The notes: generated by a model not told the origin, from the sequence alone. Positions 45,692 to 54,245 are shown, counted from the stretch's first letter. The stretch: DNA of 64,000 nucleotides from Halapricum desulfuricans (GCF_017094465.1 NZ_CP064791.1:1550001-1614000); one strand, 5' to 3'. Made by a program: numbers and translations.

Positions 45692-46255
45692 ATGCAACGG
45701 ACGTTCCGTCGGCACGTTCCACTGATCACCACTCTGTTGACGGTCGTGTCGCTTGTAGTCGTCATCGCGGCGGTCAGGCAGCTCGTTCCCGAGGCGGTGC
45801 TCCCGCCGCTACCGGACGGTGTTCTCCACGCGATCCCCCACGCGAACGCGGCGATCAGCGCGCTGGCGATCGGGACGATCGTGTATGGCTGGCGGTCGAT
45901 TCGAGACGGGCGGATCGAGCGCCACCGCCGGGCGATGGGCGCGAGTTTCCTCCTGTTTCTTGCCTTTCTCGGTCTGTATCTCCTCCGAGTGGCGATCGAG
46001 GGGCCGACCACGTTCGACGGCCCGGAGGCGCTGAAGCTGTGGGTCTACTATCCGGTGCTCGGCATCCACATACTGCTGGCGATCGTCTGTCTGCCGCTGG
46101 TGTACTACGTGCTGTTGCTCGCGGCGACGCACGAGCCGTCCGAACTCGGCGAGACGGCCCACCCACGGGTCGGCCGCGTCGCCGCGGGTCTGTGGCTGAT
46201 CTCGTTCGCGCTGGGTATCGTCGTCTATCTGCTGCTGTACGTCCTCCCGATCTAG
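45692..46255 (+). CDS. DUF420 family membrane protein
   Basis: 187 residues with about five membrane helices. HAIPHANAAISALAIGTIVYGW and ERHRRAMGASFLLFLAFLGLYLLR, plus a conserved HILLAI, are characteristic of DUF420 proteins, related to cytochrome oxidase assembly (CtaM-like). The ATG at 45692 was chosen because the upstream open frame is Arg-rich and overlaps the neighbouring gene. Confidence 0.85.
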   Translation: MQRTFRRHVPLITTLLTVVSLVVVIAAVRQLVPEAVLPPLPDGVLHAIPHANAAISALAIGTIVYGWRSIRDGRIERHRRAMGASFLLFLAFLGLYLLRVAIEGPTTFDGPEALKLWVYYPVLGIHILLAIVCLPLVYYVLLLAATHEPSELGETAHPRVGRVAAGLWLISFALGIVVYLLLYVLPI

Positions 46256-46333
46256 CGGTGTCGCCGGCGACCGGGCACGCGATAACTGAAGTTATATCAC
46301 TGGGTAGGCCCTGTCATTACACGGAGGATTCAC

Positions 46334-47500
46334 ATGGCATCCGCACACATCGCTGGGGTCGGCATGACCGAGTTCGGGGAGTTCCCCGAGCGGACCGGTC
46401 GCGACCTCTTCGGCGAAGCTGGGGACACCGCTATCGAAGACGCCGGGATCGACCGCGAGGCGATCGACGCGCTGTACGTCGGGAACTTCATGGGCGAGCT
46501 CTCGGAGAACCAGGGTCATATGGGGCCGCTGATGGCCAAGGCTGTCGGAATCGACGCGCCCGCCACACGGGTCGAGAGCGCGTGTGCGTCAGGCGGGATG
46601 GCCGTCCGGCAGGCGGTCAAGGACGTCCGCAACGGCGAGGCGGACGTCGTACTGGTCGGCGGCGTCGAGCGCATGCACAACATGGGTACTGCCGGCGCGA
46701 CGGGCGGCCTGTCGGTCGCGGCGGACGACCTCTGGGAGATCCGTCAGGGGATCACGTTCCCGGGTGCGTACGCGCTGATGGCACAGCGGTACTTCGCGGT
46801 CCACGGCGGCGACCGCGAGGACCTGGCCCACGTCGCCGTCAAGAACCACGCGAACGCCGCGAACAACCCGCTCGCACAGTACCAGACCGAGATCTCCATC
46901 GAGAAGGTGCTTGACGCCCCACCAGTCGCGACACCGATGGGGCTGTTCGACTCCTCGCCGATCACCGACGGCGCGGCCGCGACGGTGCTGGTCAGCGAGG
47001 CGTACGCCGAGGAACACGGTCTGGAGACGCCGGTCGCGATCACCGGGAGTGGCCAGGGGACCGACAACCTCTCGCTGGCCGAGCGAGATTCGATGGTCCA
47101 GACGCCCGCAACCGAGGACGCGGGTCAGGAAGCCTACGAGGATGCCGGCATCTCCAAAGATGACGTCGACTTCCTCGAGGTCCACGACTGTTTCACGATC
47201 GCCGAGGTGCTCGCGATCGAAGGGCTGGGCTTCTACGAGGAAGGCGAGGGCGTCACCGCCGCTCGGGCGGGCGAGACGACCGCCGACGGAGAGCTGCCGG
47301 TCAATCTCTCCGGCGGGCTGAAGGCCAAGGGCCATCCGGTCGGTGCGACCGGCGTCGCCCAGATCACGGAGATGACCAAGCTGTTCCGTGGTGACCACGT
47401 CAACAGCGACGCGGTCGAGGACGCCGCGGTCGGGCTGACCCACAACGCCGGTGGGACGGTCGCCTCTGCAGTCGTCCACGTCCTGGAGGTGGCAGAATGA
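46334..47500 (+). CDS. archaeal thiolase (acetyl-CoA C-acyltransferase)
   Basis: 388 residues. The nucleophile Cys84 lies in VESACASGG; the second-site region is HDCFTIAEVLA and the C-terminal loops are GGLKAKGHPVGATG and HNAGG. The archaeal lineage forms a complex with a DUF35 protein, and here that gene follows with a 4-bp overlap (ATGA). It condenses acetyl-CoA, e.g. for mevalonate or acyl metabolism. An SD-like GGAGG (46322-46326) precedes the start. Confidence 0.9.
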   Translation: MASAHIAGVGMTEFGEFPERTGRDLFGEAGDTAIEDAGIDREAIDALYVGNFMGELSENQGHMGPLMAKAVGIDAPATRVESACASGGMAVRQAVKDVRNGEADVVLVGGVERMHNMGTAGATGGLSVAADDLWEIRQGITFPGAYALMAQRYFAVHGGDREDLAHVAVKNHANAANNPLAQYQTEISIEKVLDAPPVATPMGLFDSSPITDGAAATVLVSEAYAEEHGLETPVAITGSGQGTDNLSLAERDSMVQTPATEDAGQEAYEDAGISKDDVDFLEVHDCFTIAEVLAIEGLGFYEEGEGVTAARAGETTADGELPVNLSGGLKAKGHPVGATGVAQITEMTKLFRGDHVNSDAVEDAAVGLTHNAGGTVASAVVHVLEVAE

Positions 47501-47883
47501 GCGACGACGAAATTCACAACGACGGCTACGATCAGGCGCTCGATGCGATCGAAAACGGCGAGCCGTACGCACTGGAGTGTCCGGACGGCCACCAGTCGAT
47601 GCCGCCGCGCCGGGTCTGTCCCGAGTGTGGCTCCGGGGACCTTGAGGAAGTCGAGATCCCGACCACGGGCGAATTGCTGACCTACAACGTTACTCACGTC
47701 CCGACGCCGGACTTCGCGGACGACGTGCCGTACGTCCTCGGAATCGCCGAGTTCGACGACGTTCGGCTGACCGGCCGCGTGCAGGCCGACGCCGACGAGG
47801 TGGACGTCGGCACGTCGGTCGAGGTCGGTCTGGGCGAATCCGAGACGACCGAGCGGCCGCTGGTCGTCTTCGAGTTGGCGTAG
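47497..47883 (+). CDS. DUF35 OB-fold/zinc-ribbon acyl-CoA-associated protein
   Basis: 128 residues. The N-terminal rubredoxin-like zinc ribbon has Cys28 and Cys41-x2-Cys44 (CPDGH...CPECG), followed by an OB-fold (about 55-128). DUF35 proteins bridge thiolase and HMG-CoA synthase in archaea and channel acetoacetyl-CoA. Translational coupling to the thiolase gene supports this role. Confidence 0.92.
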   Translation: MSDDEIHNDGYDQALDAIENGEPYALECPDGHQSMPPRRVCPECGSGDLEEVEIPTTGELLTYNVTHVPTPDFADDVPYVLGIAEFDDVRLTGRVQADADEVDVGTSVEVGLGESETTERPLVVFELA

Positions 47884-47927
47884 GCGCCGTCCGCCGACCG
47901 TTTTCTCTGTCGCCGCAACCCGGGGGT

Positions 47928-47936
47928 CTATTTATC
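47928..47936 (+). promoter_or_regulatory. TATA box of hemH
   Basis: CTATTTATC is centred 25 bp before the ATG at 47957, predicting a leaderless mRNA. Confidence 0.6.
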
Positions 47937-47956
47937 ACCGGCCGTAAGGCCCGACC

Positions 47957-49027
47957 ATGTCGACAGGTGTGGTCCTGCTGAACTTCGGCGAACCGCCGAC
48001 GGCCGACCGCGAGGTCGTCGTCGACTACCTCGAACGCATCTTCTACTCGAATATGGACATCGAGGAGGACCCGGATCTCACCCCGGAAGCCGCACACAAA
48101 CGCGCCGGCAAACTCGCGGAACGCCGCGCGCCCGGGTTGATCGAGGAGTACGAGGAGATCGGCGGCGGCTCACCGCTCAACGACCAGGCCAGCGCGCAGG
48201 CTGACGCCCTGGAGACTGAGCTTCGAAACCGCGGCTACGACGTTGCGACATACTCCGGGATGCTCTATACGGAGCCGTTCACCGACGAGGCCGCCGAACG
48301 GGCCGTCGCTGACGGCCACGACGAGGTGCTCGGGCTGCCGATCTATCCCCTGTGTGGCCCCTCGACGACGAACCTCTCGCTGGATCACCTGTCTGCGGGG
48401 CTCGATGAGGCCGGGTTCGACGGCGAGTTGCACGAGGTCAGCGGCTGGCATCGGCATCCGACCTACAACCGCCTGCGCGCCGAGAACATCCGCGAGTACG
48501 CCGATAGCGAGGGGGTCGATCTCCACGACGAGGACACTGTCCTGTTCTTTTCGGCCCACGGGACGCCCCGGTACTATCTGGACGAGGGGAGTCGCTACGA
48601 TCGGTACGTCGACGAGTGGTGTGCCGGCATGGCCGGTATCCTGGGGGTCGAGGACTACGAACTGGGCTTTCAGAATCACGACAACCGCAGCGAGGTCGTC
48701 TGGACCGAACCAGACGTCGAGGAGGCGATCGAGAGTCTCGACGCCGAGCAGGTCGTCGTCGAGCCGGTCAGCTTCATGCACGAGCAAAGCGAGACCCTTT
48801 CGGAACTGGACATCGAACTCCGCGAGGAGGCCGAGGAAGCCGGGCTGGAGGAGTTCTACCGCGTCCCGATTCCCCACGACGACGACCGGTTCCCGTCGGT
48901 GCTGGCGGATCTGGCAGAGCCGTTTCTCGCCGACTTCGATCCGGGCTACTTCCAGTTCCGGCAGTGTCACTGCCGGGACAAGCCGGGCACGATGTGTCTG
49001 AACGCCCCAGATCCGGACTGGGACTGA
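47957..49027 (+). CDS. hemH: ferrochelatase (possibly coproporphyrin-type) with Cys-rich C-terminus
   Basis: 356 residues. VVLLNFGEPP at the start, IGGGSPLN, the catalytic His in LFFSAHGTPRYY and the second-site ESL-like VEPVSFMHEQSETLSELDIE. The tail FRQCHCRDKPGTMC (about 336-349) supplies three closely spaced cysteines, suggesting an iron-sulfur cluster. Convergent hemE implies tetrapyrrole synthesis; in haloarchaea with a PitA/ChdC-type enzyme the substrate would be coproporphyrin III, which is inference. Confidence 0.92.
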   Translation: MSTGVVLLNFGEPPTADREVVVDYLERIFYSNMDIEEDPDLTPEAAHKRAGKLAERRAPGLIEEYEEIGGGSPLNDQASAQADALETELRNRGYDVATYSGMLYTEPFTDEAAERAVADGHDEVLGLPIYPLCGPSTTNLSLDHLSAGLDEAGFDGELHEVSGWHRHPTYNRLRAENIREYADSEGVDLHDEDTVLFFSAHGTPRYYLDEGSRYDRYVDEWCAGMAGILGVEDYELGFQNHDNRSEVVWTEPDVEEAIESLDAEQVVVEPVSFMHEQSETLSELDIELREEAEEAGLEEFYRVPIPHDDDRFPSVLADLAEPFLADFDPGYFQFRQCHCRDKPGTMCLNAPDPDWD

Positions 49028-49030
49028 GAA

Positions 49031-49268
49031 CCACTTTTTATTCCGTCGGGTTTCCTCGGGTTTCGGCCCTGCGGGAACCTCTCCTCGCAAAAACGTCCTC
49101 AGAAATCGGAGATTTCTGATGGGCTGCGTCAGAGCTTCGCTCTGACGAACGTGGGGAAAAACGACCTCGACCGCACTACCTCGCGGCTCCGCTGCTCGGC
49201 TTTCCGCGGTCGCGAGGCGACCGCACTACCGTTCGGTCGAGTGAAACGGCTCCCTGCGGTCGCCGTAT
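49031..49268 (+). repeat. structured intergenic module, copy B (largest)
   Basis: Starts 3 bp after the hemH stop: CCACTTTTT, CGTCGGGTTTCCTCGGG hairpin, CTGCGGGAACC, GCAAAAACGT, two extra hairpins (TCAGAAATC/GATTTCTGA and CGTCAGA/TCTGACG), AACGTGGGGAAAAACG, a long compound hairpin (CTCGACC ... GGTCGAG) and GTGAAACGGC...GCCGTAT. It ends 5 bp before the convergent hemE stop. Confidence 0.7.
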
Positions 49269-49273
49269 GCAGG

Positions 49274-50281
49274 TCACCACCGGAAGTTCTTCGCCGTCTC
49301 GACGAACGTCTGAACGCTCTCGACTGGCGTCTCCCGATCGACGCCGTGGCCGAGATTCAGCACGTGGCCCTGTGGGCCAGCCGCCTCGATGATCTCCCGC
49401 GTCCGTTCCCGGATTGTCTCACGGTCGGCGAACAGCACGGACGGGTCGAGGTTCCCCTGTACGCCCAGGTCGTCGAGCTGGGCCCGTGCATCGCCCATCT
49501 CGACCGTCCAGTCGAGGCCGACCACGTCGGGATCGGCCGCGGCCAGTTGCCCGAGCCGCCCGTTCATGTTCCGGACGAACAGGATCGTCGGCGCATCTAC
49601 TGCGTCGATGATCTCCCGATGGCGCGGCACGATGTGTCGCTCGTAGTCGGCCGGCGGAAGGACGCCAGCGTAGGTGTCGAACACCTGCACGACATCGGCT
49701 CCGTGGGCGACCTGATACTGCAGGAAATCGGCGACGGCGGCCGTGAAGTGATCGAGCAGTCGCTCGAACGCCCCAGGGTGTTCGAGCCGGAATCGTCGTG
49801 CAGGCAGGTGGTTGCGCGAGGGCTCGCCGGCGATCGCATACGAGGCCAGGGTGAACGGGCCGCCGGCGAAGCCGATCAGCGACGTTCGATCGCCGACGCG
49901 ATCGTCGAGGCGGTCCAGCAGTTCGCCGACGTACGCAAGGCGCTCGGAGATCGGCTCGCGGGACCGGTCGGTATCCTCCGGGCGCGAGACCGGATTCTCG
50001 ATCACCGGACCGACGCCGGATTCGATGTGGTAGTCGAACCCCAGTGGCTCGAGGATCGTCAGGATATCCGAGAACATCACGAGCCCGTCGGGACGATACC
50101 GCTCCCACGGCAGCATCGTGATCCGTTCGGCCACCGCCGGGTCGGTGACGGCTTCGACGAACGAGTGGTTCTCGCGGATCTCTCTGTACTCCGGGATGTG
50201 CCGGCCGGCCTGACGCATCAACCAGACCGGGGGCCGTTCGGTCCGCTCGCCGCGGGCCGCGCGAACGAGGAGATCACTCAT
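49274..50281 (-). CDS. hemE: uroporphyrinogen decarboxylase
   Basis: 335 residues. It removes four acetate carboxyls from uroporphyrinogen III to give coproporphyrinogen III. The signature RPPVWLMRQAGRHIPEYRE sits near the N-terminus (17-35), then FAGGPFTLASYAI and the C-terminal LNLGHGVDRETPVESV. It is convergent with hemH across the repeat module, placing two tetrapyrrole genes tail to tail. Confidence 0.95.
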   Translation of the reverse strand: MSDLLVRAARGERTERPPVWLMRQAGRHIPEYREIRENHSFVEAVTDPAVAERITMLPWERYRPDGLVMFSDILTILEPLGFDYHIESGVGPVIENPVSRPEDTDRSREPISERLAYVGELLDRLDDRVGDRTSLIGFAGGPFTLASYAIAGEPSRNHLPARRFRLEHPGAFERLLDHFTAAVADFLQYQVAHGADVVQVFDTYAGVLPPADYERHIVPRHREIIDAVDAPTILFVRNMNGRLGQLAAADPDVVGLDWTVEMGDARAQLDDLGVQGNLDPSVLFADRETIRERTREIIEAAGPQGHVLNLGHGVDRETPVESVQTFVETAKNFRW

Positions 50282-50426
50282 CGGGCTCGCTTGGTGGCCG
50301 ACCCGTTAATAGTGCACGTTGTCGGCCCGTCCGGTGCCGGCTGTCGCGCTCTTGGCGCTTTTTGTCATCCAGTTGTTTCGCCACCGATCGATCGTCGTCG
50401 TCGGGCGGCGCGACAGTTTGGACAAC

Positions 50427-50435
50427 CATTTATAC
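50427..50435 (+). promoter_or_regulatory. TATA box of the adk operon
   Basis: CATTTATAC is centred 26 bp before the adk ATG at 50457; leaderless transcript expected. Confidence 0.6.
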
Positions 50436-50456
50436 GCCGGGCCGAAAGCGGCCGGT

Positions 50457-51104
50457 ATGAGCAATCCGCGAATTCTTCTGCTCGGACCGCCGGGCGCTGG
50501 CAAAGGGACACAGTCGAGCAACATCGTCGAGGCGTTCGGTGTCGAACACGTCACGACGGGTGACGCGCTTCGGTCGAACAAGGAGATGGACATCTCCGAT
50601 ATGGACACGAAGTACGACACCCCTGGCGAGTATATGGATCGGGGCGAACTCGTTCCCGACGCCGTGGTCAACGCGATCGTCGAGGAGGCGCTCACCACCG
50701 CTGACGGGTTCGTGCTCGACGGGTACCCGCGCAACCTCGAGCAGGCCGAGGAACTCGAAGGGATGACGGATCTCGACGCGATCCTCTCGCTGTCGGTCGG
50801 CGAGGAGGAACTGGTCGATCGACTTACCGGGCGACGCGTCTGTGACGACTGCGGAACGAACTACCACGTCGAGTTCAACCAACCCGAAGCGGACGGCGTC
50901 TGCGACGAGTGTGGCGGCGAGTTGGTCCAGCGTGAGGACGACACCGAAGAGTCGGTCCGAAATCGGCTCGAGGTGTTCGAGGACAACACCGCGCCGGTGA
51001 TCGATCACTACCGCGACCACGAGGGCTTCGTCGAGATCGACGGCGAGGGGACTCCCGACGAGGTCTGGACGGAACTCAAGGCCGCGATCGAACGCAAAGC
51101 CTGA
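50457..51104 (+). CDS. adk: adenylate kinase
   Basis: 215 residues. P-loop GPPGAGKGT (10-18), the NMP-binding [18 protein letters not shown] and a zinc-binding LID with [12 protein letters not shown] and CDECGG. It balances AMP, ADP and ATP. The open frame begins 46 codons earlier, but the TATA spacing and the family start [10 protein letters not shown] fix the ATG at 50457. First of four genes: adk, DUF106, cmk, cbf5, a conserved archaeal cluster. Confidence 0.96.
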   Translation: MSNPRILLLGPPGAGKGTQSSNIVEAFGVEHVTTGDALRSNKEMDISDMDTKYDTPGEYMDRGELVPDAVVNAIVEEALTTADGFVLDGYPRNLEQAEELEGMTDLDAILSLSVGEEELVDRLTGRRVCDDCGTNYHVEFNQPEADGVCDECGGELVQREDDTEESVRNRLEVFEDNTAPVIDHYRDHEGFVEIDGEGTPDEVWTELKAAIERKA

Positions 51105-51131
51105 TTTAGACTGGAGCATTAGAGATCCACA

Positions 51132-52013
51132 ATGGCACGCACGGCACAGAAGGTCGAATCCCTCGTCGCTGAGGACGCCAGTATGGAGTCGTCCATCGAG
51201 ACCGTCCTCGAAACGGCCGAGGACGACGGCGTCGTCAGATGGAGCGACGTCAGCCACGAGCTCACGAGCGGCCAGTGGGGGCGTCTCATCGAGAAGGGAA
51301 TACTCGTCGATGCCGATGGAGACGGGTTCGTCATCGACGATCCCGATGGCGTCAGAGAGGCACTCGAAGACGCCGAGCCACCGGACGAAGACGACAGCGG
51401 CTGGTCGAGCTGGGACAAGCTCGCACTCGTCGGTTCGCTGTCGCTGTTCGTCGGCTACTGGCAGCCGTCGATCCGCAACCAGATCGGCAACGCGATCGAC
51501 ATCTTGCTCGGCCCGCTCGATGCTGTCCTGCCGTTCTATCTCGTCATTCTGGTCCTCGCCGTGCTCACCGGGCTGTGGTCGACGCTGCTACAGGATCGGC
51601 TGACGAACCTCGAAGGGATGAGCGACTACCAGTCGAAACAGGAGGAGCTTCGCGAACGCGAGGAGAAAGCCAAAGAGCGCGACGACGAGGAAGCCCTCGA
51701 GGAGATCCGCCAGGAGCAGATGGAGATGATGACCGATCAGTTCGGAATGATGAAACAGCAGTTCCGCTCGATGCCCTGGATTATGCTGTTGACTATCCCC
51801 GTGTTCCTATGGGTCTACTGGCAGGTCCTCGGCGTGGGCGTCGGTAGTGGCAGCAGTTCCGTCATCGTTATGCCGTTGATCGGCGAGGTAAGCAGCTGGC
51901 AGGCCGGCATCATCGGGCCCATGCAGGCGTGGATTTTCTGGTATATCCTGTGCTCGATGAGCCTCTCGCAGTTCCTGCGCAAATCACTGAACGTTCAGAC
52001 GTCGCCGACGTAA
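51132..52013 (+). CDS. DUF106 (EMC3/TMCO1-related) membrane insertase-like protein
   Basis: 293 residues. A cytoplasmic N-terminal winged-helix-like region (1-85) precedes three membrane helices (about 100-120, 132-155, 213-235, plus a hydrophobic C-terminal segment). A cytosolic coiled coil (about 165-205, QSKQEELREREEKAKERDDE...EQMEMMTDQFGMMKQQ) separates TM2 and TM3, the Oxa1/YidC superfamily layout. DUF106 is proposed to help membrane protein insertion. Confidence 0.88.
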   Translation: MARTAQKVESLVAEDASMESSIETVLETAEDDGVVRWSDVSHELTSGQWGRLIEKGILVDADGDGFVIDDPDGVREALEDAEPPDEDDSGWSSWDKLALVGSLSLFVGYWQPSIRNQIGNAIDILLGPLDAVLPFYLVILVLAVLTGLWSTLLQDRLTNLEGMSDYQSKQEELREREEKAKERDDEEALEEIRQEQMEMMTDQFGMMKQQFRSMPWIMLLTIPVFLWVYWQVLGVGVGSGSSSVIVMPLIGEVSSWQAGIIGPMQAWIFWYILCSMSLSQFLRKSLNVQTSPT

Positions 52014-52070
52014 CGCTTCTTTCCGCTTCCGAGACGCAATCTCTTTGAATCACACACCCGGAGTAGGGAT

Positions 52071-52649
52071 ATGTTGATCACCGTCTCCGGCCCGGCCGGC
52101 AGCGGCAAGAGTACGCTCGCCGAGAGTCTCGCTGATGCGCTGGATTACGAGCACGTTTCCGGTGGGGACATCTTCCGAGATCTCGCCGAAGAGCGCGGTA
52201 TGACGCCGCTGGAGTTGAACAAACAGGCCGAGGAAGACGAGGATATCGACCGGGATCTGGACCGTCGACTTCGCGATATCGCTCGCAAGCGCGACGAGGT
52301 CGTTCTCGAATCCCGGTTGGCGGGTTGGATGGCCGGCGACTACGCCGACCTGAAGGTCTGGCTGTCCGCACCGCTGGAGATCCGAGCCGAGCGGATCTCT
52401 CAGCGGGAGAACAAACCCATCGAGCAGGCCCGCGAGGAAACCCGCGAACGCGGCGAGAGCGAGGCCCACCGGTACAACGAGTACTACAACATCGACTTCG
52501 ACGATCTGTCGATCTACGATCTGTCGATCAACACCGCACGCTGGGGGCCCCAAGGCGTGCTCAGCCTGACACTGCACGCCGTCCAGTCCTACAAGGAAAC
52601 CGGTGACGAGGGGAAGACACCGATCACCGACGTCGAGTACGATCTCTGA
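52071..52649 (+). CDS. cmk: cytidylate kinase
   Basis: 192 residues. P-loop GPAGSGKST (7-15) and [17 protein letters not shown] resemble archaeal CMP kinases, which are short like this one. It phosphorylates CMP/dCMP. The stop lies 1 bp before the cbf5 ATG, so the two are translated together. The order matches other archaea. Confidence 0.93.
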   Translation: MLITVSGPAGSGKSTLAESLADALDYEHVSGGDIFRDLAEERGMTPLELNKQAEEDEDIDRDLDRRLRDIARKRDEVVLESRLAGWMAGDYADLKVWLSAPLEIRAERISQRENKPIEQAREETRERGESEAHRYNEYYNIDFDDLSIYDLSINTARWGPQGVLSLTLHAVQSYKETGDEGKTPITDVEYDL

Positions 52650-52650
52650 G

Positions 52651-53520
52651 ATGCTCCGTGGCCCACCGTCCGAGCGCTCGCCGGCCGAACTGCTCGAGTT
52701 TGGCGTCGTTAACCTCGACAAACCGCCCGGCCCCTCGGCCCATCAGGTCGTCGCCTGGCTCCGGGACATGGCCGAGCTCGATCGGGCCGCCCACGCCGGG
52801 ACGCTCGACCCCAAAGTGACCGGTTCGCTGCCCGTCTTGTTGGGGGACGCGACCCGGATGGCACAGGTCTTCGACGACGCCGTCAAGGAGTACGTCGCCG
52901 TTCTGGAGTTGCACGATGAGCCCTCGGCGGATCTGCGTGACATCATCGCTGCGTTCGAAGGGGCGATCTACCAGAAGCCGCCACGGAAGAGCGCGGTCGT
53001 CCGAAAACTTCGCGTCCGCGAGATCCACGCGCTAGACGTGCTGGAGGTACGGGAGCGGCAGGCGCTGCTTCGGGTGCGCTGTGAGAGCGGGACGTATATC
53101 CGGAAACTGTGTCACGATATCGGACTGGCGCTGGGCACCGGCGCGCACATGGGGGATCTGCGCCGGACGGCCACGGGGACCTTCGACGATCGGTCGCTGG
53201 TGACGATGCACGATATAGCGGACGCGCTGGCGTGGTGGAACGAGGACGACAGAACCGAGCCGCTTCGGGAACTCGTCCAACCCGCCGAGCGTGCCCTTGA
53301 GGGCGTGCCGGGGCTGACGATCGCCCCAAGTGCTGCCGAGAGCGTGGCCACCGGTGCGCCCGTATACGCCCCGGGGATCATCGAGTGTCAACACGACCCT
53401 GACGGTCAACTGGTCGCCTGCTACACGCCGGCCGGGGCCGCGGTCTGTATCGGCCATCTGGTCGGCGATCCCGACGCCGAGTCGGGCCTTATCGTCGACC
53501 TCGAACGCGTGCTGGTATGA
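52651..53520 (+). CDS. cbf5: Cbf5/TruB tRNA-rRNA pseudouridine synthase
   Basis: 289 residues. Catalytic Asp53 lies in HAGTLDPKVTGSLP; KPPRKSAVVRKLRVREI, CESGTYIRKLCHDIGL and a C-terminal PUA domain (about 215-289) complete the family features. It is the catalytic part of H/ACA guide particles and can make tRNA pseudouridine 55. The ATG at 52651 lies 1 bp after cmk; the frame is open further upstream only by overlap. Confidence 0.94.
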   Translation: MLRGPPSERSPAELLEFGVVNLDKPPGPSAHQVVAWLRDMAELDRAAHAGTLDPKVTGSLPVLLGDATRMAQVFDDAVKEYVAVLELHDEPSADLRDIIAAFEGAIYQKPPRKSAVVRKLRVREIHALDVLEVRERQALLRVRCESGTYIRKLCHDIGLALGTGAHMGDLRRTATGTFDDRSLVTMHDIADALAWWNEDDRTEPLRELVQPAERALEGVPGLTIAPSAAESVATGAPVYAPGIIECQHDPDGQLVACYTPAGAAVCIGHLVGDPDAESGLIVDLERVLV

Positions 53521-53567
53521 GAAGCGTCGACATGCGCAAGTCGGTAGAGGGCGGTCCGAAACGACAC

Positions 53568-53600
53568 CCTTAATTGGCGGTCCCTCTTCGGTCCACGTGC
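53568..53600 (+). promoter_or_regulatory. tRNA-Pro(GGG) promoter and leader with acceptor-like sequence
   Basis: CCTTAATTGG (53568-53577) is a TATA box about 28 bp before the tRNA. The leader contains GGCGGTCCC (53576-53584), identical to the tRNA 3' strand at 53662-53670 and complementary to its 5' strand GGGACCG. Confidence 0.5.
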
Positions 53601-53671
53601 GGGACCGTAGGGTAGCGGTATCCTCGGCGCATGGGGTGCGTCGGACCCGTGTTCGAATCACGGCGGTCCCA
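53601..53671 (+). tRNA. tRNA-Pro (anticodon GGG)
   Basis: Acceptor GGGACCG/CGGTCCC, anticodon stem GGCGC/GCGTC with loop ATGGGGT (anticodon GGG), T arm CCGTGTTCGAATCACGG, discriminator A, no encoded CCA. Decodes CCC/CCU. Confidence 0.94.
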
Positions 53672-53888
53672 TCAAATCTTCTAATAGATGCTCACAGTCG
53701 ACAGCTGAGACGCTCGAATATCCAAATTCCTCGGATACTATCCCTGTCAACAAATCGGCGTTTAAATAGGATATTCTCATCTGAATTCGGTCAAGAAGCT
53801 TCGTTTCGTCGTATCGAACAGCTCCGTCGTTCGAGCCGGCCGTACGGCCCCGAAGTTCGTCTGCCCCTCTCATCGCTGTGATACCCAT
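53658..53888 (-). CDS. possible small ORF ending inside tRNA-Pro(GGG) 3' end
   Basis: 76 codons; the last residues (MGPP) and stop come from the tRNA 3' sequence. The middle (DRIQMRISYLNADLLTGIVSEEFGYSSVSAVDCEHLLEDL) reads like protein and its DNA is AT-richer than the neighbours. It may be the truncated end of a gene joined to the tRNA by an integration event. Family not recognised; a chance ORF is possible. Confidence 0.3.
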   Translation of the reverse strand: MGITAMRGADELRGRTAGSNDGAVRYDETKLLDRIQMRISYLNADLLTGIVSEEFGYSSVSAVDCEHLLEDLMGPP

Positions 53889-54245
53889 GCGAGCGAGTGC
53901 ATCCTGGGGTGATCAAAGAGATGATCGCTCGCAGTCGGTTGCACGTCGAGCGTGTCGTTGAGACCGCCGAGCTAGGGGCCGGCGAACAGTGAAGGGGAAT
54001 ACCCCCATAAGGTGGGTTTCCCCGATCGATGGCTGGCGGGCAAACACTGGGGCGACACCAATAGATCTGGGGGGTCAGGTATCGGTTTCCCGCCGTTCAG
54101 GGGTTCGTTTCCGCGAATTGTAAATCTTGTTGGGAGTTATTCTCATGATTCGGCATATCAAGCAATCTCACACGGGGGCAACGTCCGGTTCACGGCCGGT
54201 TCCCATCCCAGCGAGCATGTGACCGATCAGGGGCTCCAACAAGTC
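53889..54245. other. gene-free structured stretch, possible non-coding RNA
   Basis: No convincing gene in about 360 bp. Two strong hairpins occur: TGCGAGCGA/TCGCTCGCA (53888-53943) and GGGGAA-ACCCCC/GGTGGGT-TTCCCC with loop ATAA (53994-54023). It lacks the motifs I would expect of SRP or RNase P RNA. Confidence 0.35.

Noticed and set aside
45210-45722. 171-codon N-terminal extension of the alpha-glucosidase
   Set aside because: It overlaps the plus-strand membrane protein gene and the promoter region; the GH13 core begins right after MCPADTETIG.
53889-54245. RNase P RNA or SRP RNA
   Set aside because: I could not find the conserved core motifs of either RNA; kept only as an unexplained structured stretch.
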